Assembly: GCA_023393475.1 (NCBI GenBank)
Contig: JAEWLC010000072.1
Location: forward strand, 49,154-113,153
Length of the DNA: 64,000 nucleotides
DNA from: Pseudomonadota bacterium
GTDB lineage: Bacteria > Pseudomonadota > Alphaproteobacteria > Rhizobiales > Devosiaceae
Direction of reading: 5' to 3'
How positions within the stretch are numbered: the first letter of the stretch is position 1; the number at the start of each line of letters is the position of its first letter. Shown here piece by piece: positions 51,792-61,170 of the stretch. Both the position numbers and the translations under genes were made by a program. The notes beneath the pieces were generated by a model, which saw only the letters and a program-made list of their open reading frames with translations, searched no databases and was not told where the DNA came from.

Positions 51792-53030
51792 GTGGCCAGA
51801 CTTACCGCGACCGCCCGCCGCAAAGGGTTGGCCGCCGACATCGCCCGCACCAATTTCGAGCGCGTCATGCACAACGCGGTGCAGATGGCGATCGTGCTGA
51901 TCGGCATCGTCGTCGGCATCGTCGCCATCCGCGAGGCGCAGGTGATCCTTGCGCCGGTGCTCTCTGCCATATTGATCGGACTGGTGTTCGGCCCGATCGC
52001 CGACGCGATGGAGAACCGCGGGGTTCCCGAGGGCGTATCGGCCGGGCTGGTGGTGCTGCTGTTCCTCATGGTCATCATCACCGGCGGGGCGCTGTTCTAC
52101 GGTCCGCTCAGCGAATGGGCCGAGCGCATTCCCGCGATCTGGACCCGGCTGCAGTCGGAGATCCAGAACTGGCAGGAGCCGATCGCGGCGATCGGCAATA
52201 TCCAGGAACAGGTGAAGAGCGTGCTCGGCGGCGATGCGACGGTCGAGGTGACCGTCCAGGACGGCAGCACCGTAACCGGCATCGCCATGATGGCGCCGGC
52301 GCTGCTGGCGCAGGTGCTGGTGTTCCTCGTCTCGCTGTACTTCTTCCTCGCGACGCGCGAGAGCATCCGCATCGCGACGCTGTCGCTCTGCTTCAGCCGC
52401 CGGATGCGCTGGCGGACGGCCCATGTCTTCCGCGACGTCGAGCAGAAGGTGTCGAAATACCTGCTGACCATCACCATGGTGAATGTCGGCGTCGGCATCA
52501 TCGTCGCCGTGCTGATGTGGGTCATCGGCATGCCGTCGCCGATCCTGTGGGGTGCGCTGGCCGCGGTGCTCAACTACGTGCCCTTCGTCGGGCAGGCATT
52601 CATGGCGCTGATCCTGTTCGTCGCCGGGCTCGGCAGCGGCGGCGGGCTCGAAGCCGCCATCCTGCCGGTGGCGCTCTACTGGGCGGTCAACTTCGTCGAG
52701 GGCAACTTCGTCACCCCGAACCTGCTCGGCGCGACGATGACGGTGAACCCGTTCCTGATCTTCCTGTCGCTGACCTTCTGGCTTTGGGCCTGGGGGCCGA
52801 TCGGCGGCCTGATCGCGGTGCCGTCGCTGCTGATCGTGCTCAGCGTCATCACGCACATCCTGCCGGTTCGCGAGCTGCCGCCGCGCAAGGAGCGCCGCTT
52901 GCTGGCGCAGAAGGCGCGACGCGACGTGGTCGAGGCCGAACCGGCCGCGCCGCCTCCGACGCCTCCGGCCAGTGTCGCGGCTACGCCACGCAAGCGGAGT
53001 TCGCGCGCAAAATCGGCGCCGGCGCAATAG
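51792..53030 (+). CDS. AI-2E family transporter (TqsA/PerM type)
   Basis: The product has about 412 residues and roughly eight membrane helices. The family pattern shows IREAQVILAPVLSAILIGLVFGPIADAMENRGVP, a large periplasmic or cytoplasmic loop (IWTRLQSEIQNWQEPIAAIGN), then GALAAVLNYVPFVGQAFMALI and VEGNFVTPNLLGATMTVNPFLI. Some members export autoinducer-2; others are antiporters or unassigned. I prefer GTG 51792 (AGGGG upstream) over the in-frame ATG 51765. The basic, Ala/Pro-rich tail is cytoplasmic. No quorum-sensing gene lies nearby. Confidence 0.85.
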   Translation: MARLTATARRKGLAADIARTNFERVMHNAVQMAIVLIGIVVGIVAIREAQVILAPVLSAILIGLVFGPIADAMENRGVPEGVSAGLVVLLFLMVIITGGALFYGPLSEWAERIPAIWTRLQSEIQNWQEPIAAIGNIQEQVKSVLGGDATVEVTVQDGSTVTGIAMMAPALLAQVLVFLVSLYFFLATRESIRIATLSLCFSRRMRWRTAHVFRDVEQKVSKYLLTITMVNVGVGIIVAVLMWVIGMPSPILWGALAAVLNYVPFVGQAFMALILFVAGLGSGGGLEAAILPVALYWAVNFVEGNFVTPNLLGATMTVNPFLIFLSLTFWLWAWGPIGGLIAVPSLLIVLSVITHILPVRELPPRKERRLLAQKARRDVVEAEPAAPPPTPPASVAATPRKRSSRAKSAPAQ

Positions 53031-53109
53031 ACCTATCCCTATGTCCAGCCTTGACGCACAGGGGGTCGAACCCGCACGTTCGGCCCCTTGCGGATTCATG
53101 AGGTGAGCG

Positions 53110-54960
53110 ATGGCGGGTGAAGCGGCTGCGCACGCGGCGGATATTGCGGCGCATGGCGGGGTCGACCTCATGCAGGTCGCCGCTCTGCTCGCCGCGGGGG
53201 TCATCGCGGTTCCGCTGTTTCGCCGGCTGGGGCTCGGCTCGGTGCTCGGCTATCTCGCCGCCGGCCTCGCCATCGGCCCGTTCGGTCTCGGTCTCGTCGC
53301 CGACCCCGAGGCGGTGCTGCATGCCGCCGAACTCGGCGTGGTGCTGTTCCTGTTCATCGTCGGGCTCGAAATGGAGCCGGCCAAGCTGTGGGGGTTGCGC
53401 AAGCAGATCTTCGGGCTCGGCGTCTTGCAGGTCGGCCTCTGCGGGCTGTTGCTGACGCTCGCCGGCATCTTCCTCCTCGGGCTCGAGCCGGCGGTGGCGT
53501 TCGTTGCCGGCATGGGCTTCGTGATGACCTCGACGGCGGTGGTGATGCAGATCCTGTCGGAACGCGGTGAACTGCAGAGCCCGGCGGGACAGAAGATCGT
53601 TTCCGTGCTGCTGCTCGAGGACCTGGCCATCGTGCCGCTGCTTGCGATCGTCGCCTTCCTCTCGCCCGGCATGGACAGCGATGTCAGCGCGACGCAGCGC
53701 TGGATCAGCGTCGGCGTGGCCGCGGCGTCGATCGTGGCGGTGATCTTTGCCGGCCGCTGGGTGCTGAACCCGGTGTTCAAGATTCTCGCCGAGTCCAAGG
53801 CGCGCGAGGTGATGACCGCGGCGGCGCTGCTGGTCGTCCTGGGCGCGGCGCTGATCATGGAGGCTGGCGGGCTGTCGATGGCGATGGGCGCGTTCCTCGC
53901 GGGCGTCCTGCTCTCCACCTCGACCTTCCGGCACCAGCTCGAAGCCGATGTCGAACCGTTCCGCGGGTTGTTGCTGGGGCTGTTCTTCCTCGCGGTCGGC
54001 ATGTCGCTCGACCTCACGGTGGTGGGCCGGAACTGGCAGTTCATCGCCATGGCGGTGGTGATCTACATGCTGCTCAAGGGAGTGGCGATCTATGGCATCG
54101 CGCGCGTCCTCGGGGGCGGCAACGCGATGGCGCTGGAGCGCGCCGTGCTGATGGCGCAGGGCGGCGAGTTCGCCTTCGTGCTGTTTACCACCGCGAGCGC
54201 CGGGGGGCTGCTGAGCGGCGAACTCAACGCGATCTTCACGGCCACGGTCATCATCTCGATGGTGCTGACGCCGTTCTCGACCATGCTGCTGAAGCTGGTG
54301 CCGCGGCCGGCGCAGTCGCTCGAAGGCGTGGAGAAGCCGGATGGGCTCACCGGCAACGTGCTGCTGATCGGCTTCGGTCGGTTCGGGCAGATCGCCAGCC
54401 AGCCGCTGATCGCCAAGGGGCAGCACTCGATCTCGATCATCGACAACGACGTCGAGATGATCGACGTCGCCCAGACCTTCGGCTTCAAGATCTACTATGG
54501 CGACGGCACGCGGCTCGACATCCTTCACGCTGCCGGCGCGGCAACGGCGGACCTCGTGCTCGTCTGCGTGGACGACAAGGAATCGGCCACCCGCATCGTC
54601 GACCTGGTGAAGTCGGAGTTCCCGCTGGCAAAGGTGATGGCGCGTGCCTTCGACCGTGGCCACGCGCTGGAACTGGTGAAGGCCGGGGCGGACTACCAGC
54701 TGCGCGAAGTGTTCGAGAGTGCGCTGGAATTCGGCGCGGAGACGCTGCGGCAGCTCGATGTGGACATGGTCGAAGTCGGCGAGATCATCGAGGGCGTGCG
54801 CGAACGCGACCGCCAGCGGTTCGCCGCACAGATGGTCGGCGGACTGATGGCGGGCAGGGACCTGCTGCGCGCCAACGCCGAAGACCAGGCCCGGGAGAGC
54901 GGCACCGTCGCCGGCCCCTCAACCCCCATCATCGCGCCGTCGGACGAGGCCAAGGTTTAG
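53110..54960 (+). CDS. Kef-type potassium:proton antiporter (CPA2)
   Basis: The 616-residue product has a 12-13 helix antiporter part (FRRLGLGSVLGYLAAGLAIGP, FLFIVGLEMEPAKLW, MTSTAVVMQILSERGE, SMAMGAFLAGVLLSTS) and a C-terminal RCK/TrkA-N domain from about residue 415 (LLIGFGRFGQIASQPLIAKG, VIDNDVEM-like IDNDVEMIDVAQTFGFKIYYGDG). KefB and KefC are gated by glutathione adducts, protecting against electrophiles. No KefF/KefG ancillary gene is nearby, so the type is open. The start is 80 bases after the AI-2E stop. Confidence 0.92.
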   Translation: MAGEAAAHAADIAAHGGVDLMQVAALLAAGVIAVPLFRRLGLGSVLGYLAAGLAIGPFGLGLVADPEAVLHAAELGVVLFLFIVGLEMEPAKLWGLRKQIFGLGVLQVGLCGLLLTLAGIFLLGLEPAVAFVAGMGFVMTSTAVVMQILSERGELQSPAGQKIVSVLLLEDLAIVPLLAIVAFLSPGMDSDVSATQRWISVGVAAASIVAVIFAGRWVLNPVFKILAESKAREVMTAAALLVVLGAALIMEAGGLSMAMGAFLAGVLLSTSTFRHQLEADVEPFRGLLLGLFFLAVGMSLDLTVVGRNWQFIAMAVVIYMLLKGVAIYGIARVLGGGNAMALERAVLMAQGGEFAFVLFTTASAGGLLSGELNAIFTATVIISMVLTPFSTMLLKLVPRPAQSLEGVEKPDGLTGNVLLIGFGRFGQIASQPLIAKGQHSISIIDNDVEMIDVAQTFGFKIYYGDGTRLDILHAAGAATADLVLVCVDDKESATRIVDLVKSEFPLAKVMARAFDRGHALELVKAGADYQLREVFESALEFGAETLRQLDVDMVEVGEIIEGVRERDRQRFAAQMVGGLMAGRDLLRANAEDQARESGTVAGPSTPIIAPSDEAKV

Positions 54961-55143
54961 TGGCTTCACGCCTGCCGAGGTGATGTCGCCGCGTGGATCG
55001 GCAGCATGTGCTCGCCAGCAATTTCGTCCAAGCTTTAGGCATGGTGCCTTAGAACCGTTCTCGACAGGACTTCACAGAGCGCTGAATCAGTGCAAGGGTA
55101 CCGCTTCGAGGGGAATTCATTGCCATGATGCTGGATTGCGACA

Positions 55144-57627
55144 ATGCCGCAAAAGCCCCTCGTATTGGATGCTCCTGTCCCGGAGAAACGCGCTCTCACC
55201 GTTGAAGCGCTCCAGGCGGAGATCCTCGAGAAACTCACCTACTCCATCGGCAAGGATGCGATCGTCGCGCGGCCGCATGACTGGCTGAAGGCGACGATCC
55301 TCACCATCCGCGACCGGGTCATCGACCAGTGGATGGAGTCGAGCCGCGAGACGTGGCGCACCTCCAACAAGCGCGTCTACTACCTGAGCCTCGAGTTCCT
55401 GATCGGCCGGCTGCTTCGCGATGCGATGAGCAATATCGGCGTGATGGAGCCCGTGCGGGCGGCGCTGAAGAACTTCAACGTCAACCTCGACGACATGATC
55501 AACCTCGAGCCCGATGCGGCGCTCGGCAACGGCGGCCTCGGCCGGCTTGCCGCCTGCTTCATGGAGTCGATGGCGACCGTCAACATCCCGGCCTACGGCT
55601 ACGGCATCCGCTACGTGCACGGGCTGTTCCGGCAGGAAATGAGCGAGGGCTGGCAGGTCGAACTGCCCGAGGACTGGCTGGCCCACGGCAACCCGTGGGA
55701 GTTCGAGCGGCAGGAGTCGAGCTACGAGATCGGCTTCGGCGGCCATGTCGAGCCGGTGCAGGAGCCCGACGGCTCGACGCGTCTCGAATGGCGGCCGGCG
55801 GAGCATCTGCTGGCGGTGGCATTCGATACGCCGATCGTCGGCTGGCGCGGCAAGCGGGTGAACACGCTGCGGCTCTGGTCGGCGCAGCCGATCGACCCGA
55901 TCCTGCTCGACAAGTTCAATGCCGGCGACCACATCGGCGCGCTCGAGGAGAGTGCGCGGGCGGCGGCGGTGACGCGCGTCCTCTATCCGGCGGACAACAC
56001 GCCGTCGGGCCAGGAATTGCGGCTGCGGCAGGAGTTCTTCTTCTCGTCGGCATCACTGCAGGACATCGTGCGCCGGCACATGCAGGCCTATGGCGATCTC
56101 GGCACGCTCAGCGACAAGGTGGCGATCCAGCTCAACGATACGCACCCGGCGATCTCGATCGCCGAGCTGATGCGCATCCTGATCGACCTGCATGGCATGA
56201 AGTTCGGCCCGGCCTGGAAAGTGACCAAGGCGACGTTCGGCTACACCAACCATACGCTCCTGCCCGAGGCGCTGGAGACCTGGCCGGTCGGCCTGCTCGA
56301 GCGGCTGCTGCCGCGGCAGATGCAGCTCATCTACGCGATCAACGCCGAGGTGCTGACCGAGGCTCGCGCGATGGGTGGCTTCACCGACAGCCAGATCGCC
56401 AACCTGTCGCTGATCGACGAGCACGGCGCGCGTCGCGTCCGCATGGGGCAGCTGGCGTTCGTCGGTTCGCACTCGATCAACGGCGTCTCCGCGCTCCACT
56501 CGGACCTCCTCAAGAAGACGCTGTTCGCTGACCTCAACCGGCTCTACCCGGGGCGTATCAACAACAAGACCAACGGCGTGACGCCGCGACGCTGGCTGCT
56601 CGAATGCAATCCGGAGCTGACCAAGCTGATCGCCAGCCGGATCGGTCCGGAGTTCCTCGACGACATCGACCTCCTGGCGAACCTCGACAAGCATGCCGAC
56701 GATCCGACCTTCCAGGAGCAGTTCAAGGCGGTGAAGCGCGCCAACAAGGTGGCGCTGGCGCATGTGATCAAGGACCGGCTCGGCATCGTCGTTTCGCCCG
56801 ACGCCATGTTCGACGTGCAGGTGAAGCGCATCCACGAATACAAGCGGCAGCTGCTCAACGTCATCGAGGCGGTAGCGCAGTACTCGATGATCCGCTCGCA
56901 TCCGGAGAAGGACTGGGTGCCGCGGGTGAAGGTGTTCGCCGGCAAGGCGGCGCCGGGCTATTGGAACGCAAAGCTGATTATCAAGTTAATCAACGACGTA
57001 GCCAAGGTCATCAACAACGACCCGGCCGTTCGTGGATTGCTGAAGGTCGTGTTCCTGCCCAACTACAACGTCTCCCTCGCCGAAACCATCATCCCTGCCG
57101 CCGACCTCAGCGAGCAGATCTCGACGGCCGGCATGGAGGCGTCGGGCACCGGCAACATGAAGTTCATGGCCAACGGCGCGCTGACCATCGGCACGCTCGA
57201 CGGTGCGAATGTCGAGATGCTCGAGCATGTCGGGCCGGAGAACATGGTGATCTTCGGGCTCACCGCCGACAAGGTGGCCGAGAAGCGCATCCGCTCGGAA
57301 GTGCCGCGGGCCGCGATCGATGCCTCGCCGATGCTGCGCGAGGCGCTCGAGGCAATCGCGACCGGCGTGTTCTCGCCCGACGATCCGAACCGCTATCGCG
57401 ATCTGATCGGCGGGCTCTACGACCACGACTGGTTCATGGTGGCGCGCGATTTCGATGCCTATGCGGCGGCGCAGCGGAACATCGATGGCCTCTGGATCAC
57501 GCCGAGGAAATGGTATTCGATGGCTATCCGGAACACTGCTCACGTCAGCTGGTTCTCGTCGGATCGCACGATCAAAGAGTACGCGACGGACATCTGGAAT
57601 GTTCCGGTCGCCGGGGGTAACGGGTGA
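55144..57627 (+). CDS. glgP: Glycogen/alpha-glucan phosphorylase GlgP
   Basis: The 827-residue product breaks down glycogen from non-reducing ends to glucose 1-phosphate. PLP-binding Lys673 lies in SGTGNMKFMANGALTIG, and YYLSLEFLIGR, ALGNGGLGRLAACFMES and INGVSALHSDLLK are family signatures. It is the first gene of the operon, and its stop overlaps the glgB start (GTGA). The upstream 183 bases (54961-55143) hold no gene and should contain the operon promoter. Placing breakdown and synthesis genes together is usual for this operon type. Confidence 0.96.
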   Translation: MPQKPLVLDAPVPEKRALTVEALQAEILEKLTYSIGKDAIVARPHDWLKATILTIRDRVIDQWMESSRETWRTSNKRVYYLSLEFLIGRLLRDAMSNIGVMEPVRAALKNFNVNLDDMINLEPDAALGNGGLGRLAACFMESMATVNIPAYGYGIRYVHGLFRQEMSEGWQVELPEDWLAHGNPWEFERQESSYEIGFGGHVEPVQEPDGSTRLEWRPAEHLLAVAFDTPIVGWRGKRVNTLRLWSAQPIDPILLDKFNAGDHIGALEESARAAAVTRVLYPADNTPSGQELRLRQEFFFSSASLQDIVRRHMQAYGDLGTLSDKVAIQLNDTHPAISIAELMRILIDLHGMKFGPAWKVTKATFGYTNHTLLPEALETWPVGLLERLLPRQMQLIYAINAEVLTEARAMGGFTDSQIANLSLIDEHGARRVRMGQLAFVGSHSINGVSALHSDLLKKTLFADLNRLYPGRINNKTNGVTPRRWLLECNPELTKLIASRIGPEFLDDIDLLANLDKHADDPTFQEQFKAVKRANKVALAHVIKDRLGIVVSPDAMFDVQVKRIHEYKRQLLNVIEAVAQYSMIRSHPEKDWVPRVKVFAGKAAPGYWNAKLIIKLINDVAKVINNDPAVRGLLKVVFLPNYNVSLAETIIPAADLSEQISTAGMEASGTGNMKFMANGALTIGTLDGANVEMLEHVGPENMVIFGLTADKVAEKRIRSEVPRAAIDASPMLREALEAIATGVFSPDDPNRYRDLIGGLYDHDWFMVARDFDAYAAAQRNIDGLWITPRKWYSMAIRNTAHVSWFSSDRTIKEYATDIWNVPVAGGNG

Positions 57628-59816
57628 CCAAGGCTAAGTGGCAGGCGGCCGACAGCGACGTCAAGGCGATCGCCGCAGGCCGCCACGCGGACCCGTTCGG
57701 CATTCTCGGGCTGCACAAGGTCGGCGATGTGTGGGTGGCGCGCACCTTCATTCCCCATGCCGAAACCGTATCGGCGCGCACGATCGACAATCGCATCCTC
57801 GGTGAGCTGGCGCCGCGCGGCGACGGGTTCTTCGAGGGCGAGGTCAAGCTCACCGGCTTCATGCCGGTCAGCTACCATGCCCGCAACGACGGCGGCGAGT
57901 GGGACGTGCTCGATCCCTACAGCTTCGGGCCGGTGCTCGGGCCGATGGACGACTACTATATCGGCGAAGGCTCGCATCTCAGGCTGTTCGACAAGCTCGG
58001 CGCGCACGCGATGGAGTTCGAGGGCGTCAACGGCACACACTTCGCCGTGTGGGCACCGAACGCCAAGCGGGTCAGCGTGGTCGGGCCGTTCAACGACTGG
58101 GACGGCCGGCGGCATCCGATGCGGGTGCGGGTCAACACCGGCGTGTGGGAAGTGTTCATCCCCAATGTCGGGGCGGGCGAGGTCTACAAGTACGAGATCG
58201 TCGGCGCCAACGGGCAGTTGCGGCCGCTGAAGGCCGATCCGTTCGCGCGGCAGTCCGAGCTGCGGCCGAAGACGGCCTCGGTTGTCCCCGACCCCAGGCC
58301 GTTCAAGTGGACGGACGCGAAGTATCTCGAAGAGCGCGCCAAGACCGATTGGCGGCGGAAGCCGGTTTCCATCTACGAGGTACACCTCGGTTCGTGGCGG
58401 CGGCGCCCGGACGGCGCGTTCATGAGCTACGACCAGCTGGCCGAGCAGCTCATTCCCTACGCTGTTGACTCGGGCTTCACGCATCTCGAGCTGCTGCCGA
58501 TCACCGAGCATCCGTTCGATCCGAGCTGGGGCTATCAGCCGACCGGGCTCTACGCGCCGACGGCGCGGTTCGGCGATCCGGCCGGGTTCGCGCGCTTCGT
58601 CGATGCGGCGCATGCCGCCGGCCTCGGCGTGATCCTCGACTGGGTGCCGGCGCATTTTCCGACCGACGAGCACGGGCTCGCGCGCTTCGACGGCACGGCG
58701 CTCTACGAGCACCTCGATCCGCGCAAGGGGTACCATCCGGACTGGAACACCGCGATCTACAATTTCGGTCGCAAGGAAGTGGTGAGCTTCCTCGTCAACA
58801 ACGCGCTCTACTGGCTGGAGACCTTCCACCTCGACGGGCTGCGCGTCGATGCCGTGGCCTCGATGCTCTACCTCGATTACTCGCGCGCGGCGGGGCAGTG
58901 GGTGCCGAACCAGTTCGGCGGCAATCACAATCTCGAGGCGGTCGATTTCCTCAAGCGGGTGAACGCCGAGGCCTACCGGCTGCATCCGGGCGTGATGATG
59001 ATCGCCGAGGAGTCGACCTCGTGGAGCGGGGTGAGCGCGCCGGTCGACAAGGGCGGGCTGGGCTTCGGGTTCAAGTGGAACATGGGGTTCATGAACGACA
59101 CCCTGCGCTACATGAGCCGCAATCCGATCCACCGGCGCTACCACCACAACGACATGACGTTCGCGTCGCTTTATGCCTATGCGGAGAACTTCATCCTGCC
59201 GCTCAGCCACGACGAGGTGGTGCATGGCAAGGGCTCGCTGCTCAACAAGATGGGCGGCGACGATTGGGGCCAGTTCGCCGGGCTCAGGGCCTATTACGGC
59301 TTCATGTGGGGCTGGCCGGGCAAGAAGCTGCTGTTCATGGGGCAGGAGTTCGGACAGCGCGAGGAATGGAACGAGTCCCACGGGCTCGACTGGTTCCTGC
59401 TCGATGCGCCCTCGCATGAGGGCGTGCGGCGGCTGGTGACCGATCTCAACTCGATCTATCGCGAACTGCCGGCGCTGCATGCGCGCGACAACGAGCCGGA
59501 AGGGTTCGAGTGGCTGATCGCGAACGACCAGCAGAACTCGGTGTTCGCCTTTGCGCGCAAGGCGCCGGGACAGCACCCAGTGGTGGTGATTTCGAACATG
59601 ACCCCTGTGCCGCGCGATGGCTATCGCGTGCCGATGCCGCTTGCCGGCAACTGGGTCGAACGGCTCAATACCGACGCGGGTTGGTACGGCGGCACGAACA
59701 AGGGCAACCAGGGGCGAGTGGTGGCGACGCCGAGCGAGGTGGAAGGGTTGGGGCCCTACGCGGACCTCTACCTGCCGCCGTTGTCTACACTCTATCTCAA
59801 ATACGACCCCACCTAG
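57624..59816 (+). CDS. glgB: 1,4-alpha-glucan branching enzyme GlgB
   Basis: The 730-residue product adds alpha-1,6 branches to glycogen. It has two N-terminal CBM48 domains (KLGAHAMEFEGVNGTHFAVWAPNA), then a GH13 barrel with the nucleophile Asp409 in LRVDAVASMLYLDY and the acid/base Glu462 in IAEEST, and LSHDEVVHGKGSL. It starts at GTG 57624 overlapping the glgP stop by four bases. Length matches the family. The gap to glgC is 80 bases. Confidence 0.97.
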   Translation: MTKAKWQAADSDVKAIAAGRHADPFGILGLHKVGDVWVARTFIPHAETVSARTIDNRILGELAPRGDGFFEGEVKLTGFMPVSYHARNDGGEWDVLDPYSFGPVLGPMDDYYIGEGSHLRLFDKLGAHAMEFEGVNGTHFAVWAPNAKRVSVVGPFNDWDGRRHPMRVRVNTGVWEVFIPNVGAGEVYKYEIVGANGQLRPLKADPFARQSELRPKTASVVPDPRPFKWTDAKYLEERAKTDWRRKPVSIYEVHLGSWRRRPDGAFMSYDQLAEQLIPYAVDSGFTHLELLPITEHPFDPSWGYQPTGLYAPTARFGDPAGFARFVDAAHAAGLGVILDWVPAHFPTDEHGLARFDGTALYEHLDPRKGYHPDWNTAIYNFGRKEVVSFLVNNALYWLETFHLDGLRVDAVASMLYLDYSRAAGQWVPNQFGGNHNLEAVDFLKRVNAEAYRLHPGVMMIAEESTSWSGVSAPVDKGGLGFGFKWNMGFMNDTLRYMSRNPIHRRYHHNDMTFASLYAYAENFILPLSHDEVVHGKGSLLNKMGGDDWGQFAGLRAYYGFMWGWPGKKLLFMGQEFGQREEWNESHGLDWFLLDAPSHEGVRRLVTDLNSIYRELPALHARDNEPEGFEWLIANDQQNSVFAFARKAPGQHPVVVISNMTPVPRDGYRVPMPLAGNWVERLNTDAGWYGGTNKGNQGRVVATPSEVEGLGPYADLYLPPLSTLYLKYDPT

Positions 59817-59896
59817 TGGGGCGTCATGCAAGGGTAATTGTCGGGTGATCGAACCAGAAGACTCTGAAAACGATCACCGCGTGTGGGGAGGGAAGC

Positions 59897-61168
59897 ATGG
59901 CTGACTATCGGACACCATCGCCGCTGGCGCGCGAGGCGATGGCATATGTGTTGGCAGGCGGGCGGGGGACCCGGCTGTTCGAACTGACCGACCGGCGCGC
60001 CAAGCCGGCGGTGTATTTCGGCGGCAAGAGCCGCATCATCGATTTTGCGCTGTCGAACGCGCTGAACTCGGGCATCCGCCGTATCTCGGTGGCGACGCAG
60101 TACCAGGCGCACTCGCTGATCCGGCACCTGCAGCGCGGCTGGAACTTCCTTCGCACCGAGCGAAACGAAAGCTTCGACGTGCTGCCGGCATCGCAGCGGG
60201 TCAGCGAGACGCAGTGGTACGAGGGCACTGCCGATGCCGTGTACCAGAACATGGACATCATCGAGGATTACGGCCCGCGCTACATCGTGCTGCTGGCGGG
60301 CGACCACATCTACAAGATGGACTACGAGATCATGCTGCGGCAGCACGTCGATACGGGCGCCGACGTGACCATCGGCTGCCTCGAGGTGCCGCGCATGGAG
60401 GCCACCGGCTTCGGCGTGATGCATGTCGACGGGCGCGACCGGATCGTCGATTTCGTCGAAAAGCCGAAGGACCCGCCGGGCATTCCGGACAATCCGGACA
60501 TGGCGCTGGCCTCGATGGGCATCTACGTGTTCGAGACGCGCTTCCTGATGGAGCAGTTGCGCCGCGACGCCGCGACCGAGGGCTCGAGCCGCGATTTCGG
60601 CAAGGACATCATCCCGTACATCGTCAAGCACGGTTCCGCCTGGGCCCACCGCTTCCCGCGCTCCTGCGTACGCTCGCCGAACGAGGAAGTGGCCTACTGG
60701 CGCGATGTGGGAACTGTGGACGCCTACTGGAAGGCGAATATCGACCTGACCGACGTGACGCCGCAGCTCGACCTCTACGACCGCGACTGGCCGATCTGGA
60801 CCTTTGCCGAGATCACGCCGCCGGCCAAGTTCGTGCACGATTTCGACGGGCGTCGCGGCTCGGCGGTCAACTCGCTGGTCTCGGGCGATTGCATCATCTC
60901 GGGCGGCCAGTTGACGCGGACGCTGCTCTCGACCGGCAGCCGGGTGCATTCCTATTCCGAGCTGCACGAGGCGGTAGTGCTGCCCTACTGCACGATCGGG
61001 CGCGGGGCGCGGCTCAAGAAGGTGGTCATCGACCGTGGTGTCGAAATCCCGGAGGGGCTGGTCGTGGGCGAGGATCCCGAGTTCGACGCGCAGTGGTTCC
61101 GGCGTACCGCCGACGGGGTGACGCTCGTCACCCAGCCGATGATCGACAAGTACATGGCGAGCCGCTAG
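59897..61168 (+). CDS. glgC: Glucose-1-phosphate adenylyltransferase GlgC
   Basis: The 423-residue product makes ADP-glucose, the committed step of glycogen synthesis. Signatures are VLAGGRGTRLFELTDRRAKPAVYFGG near the N-terminus, GTADAVYQNMDIIEDYGPRYIVLLAGDHIYKMDYE, and the C-terminal left-handed helix region (VVLPYCTIGRGARLKKVVID). It is regulated allosterically in the family. Ribosome site GGGAGGGAAGC precedes ATG 59897. glgA follows two bases after its stop. Confidence 0.97.
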   Translation: MADYRTPSPLAREAMAYVLAGGRGTRLFELTDRRAKPAVYFGGKSRIIDFALSNALNSGIRRISVATQYQAHSLIRHLQRGWNFLRTERNESFDVLPASQRVSETQWYEGTADAVYQNMDIIEDYGPRYIVLLAGDHIYKMDYEIMLRQHVDTGADVTIGCLEVPRMEATGFGVMHVDGRDRIVDFVEKPKDPPGIPDNPDMALASMGIYVFETRFLMEQLRRDAATEGSSRDFGKDIIPYIVKHGSAWAHRFPRSCVRSPNEEVAYWRDVGTVDAYWKANIDLTDVTPQLDLYDRDWPIWTFAEITPPAKFVHDFDGRRGSAVNSLVSGDCIISGGQLTRTLLSTGSRVHSYSELHEAVVLPYCTIGRGARLKKVVIDRGVEIPEGLVVGEDPEFDAQWFRRTADGVTLVTQPMIDKYMASR

Positions 61169-61170
61169 CC

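Noticed and set aside
57540..59831. 763-residue minus-strand open frame over glgB
   Set aside because: glgB catalytic residues are complete on the other strand and the antisense frame has no family sequence.
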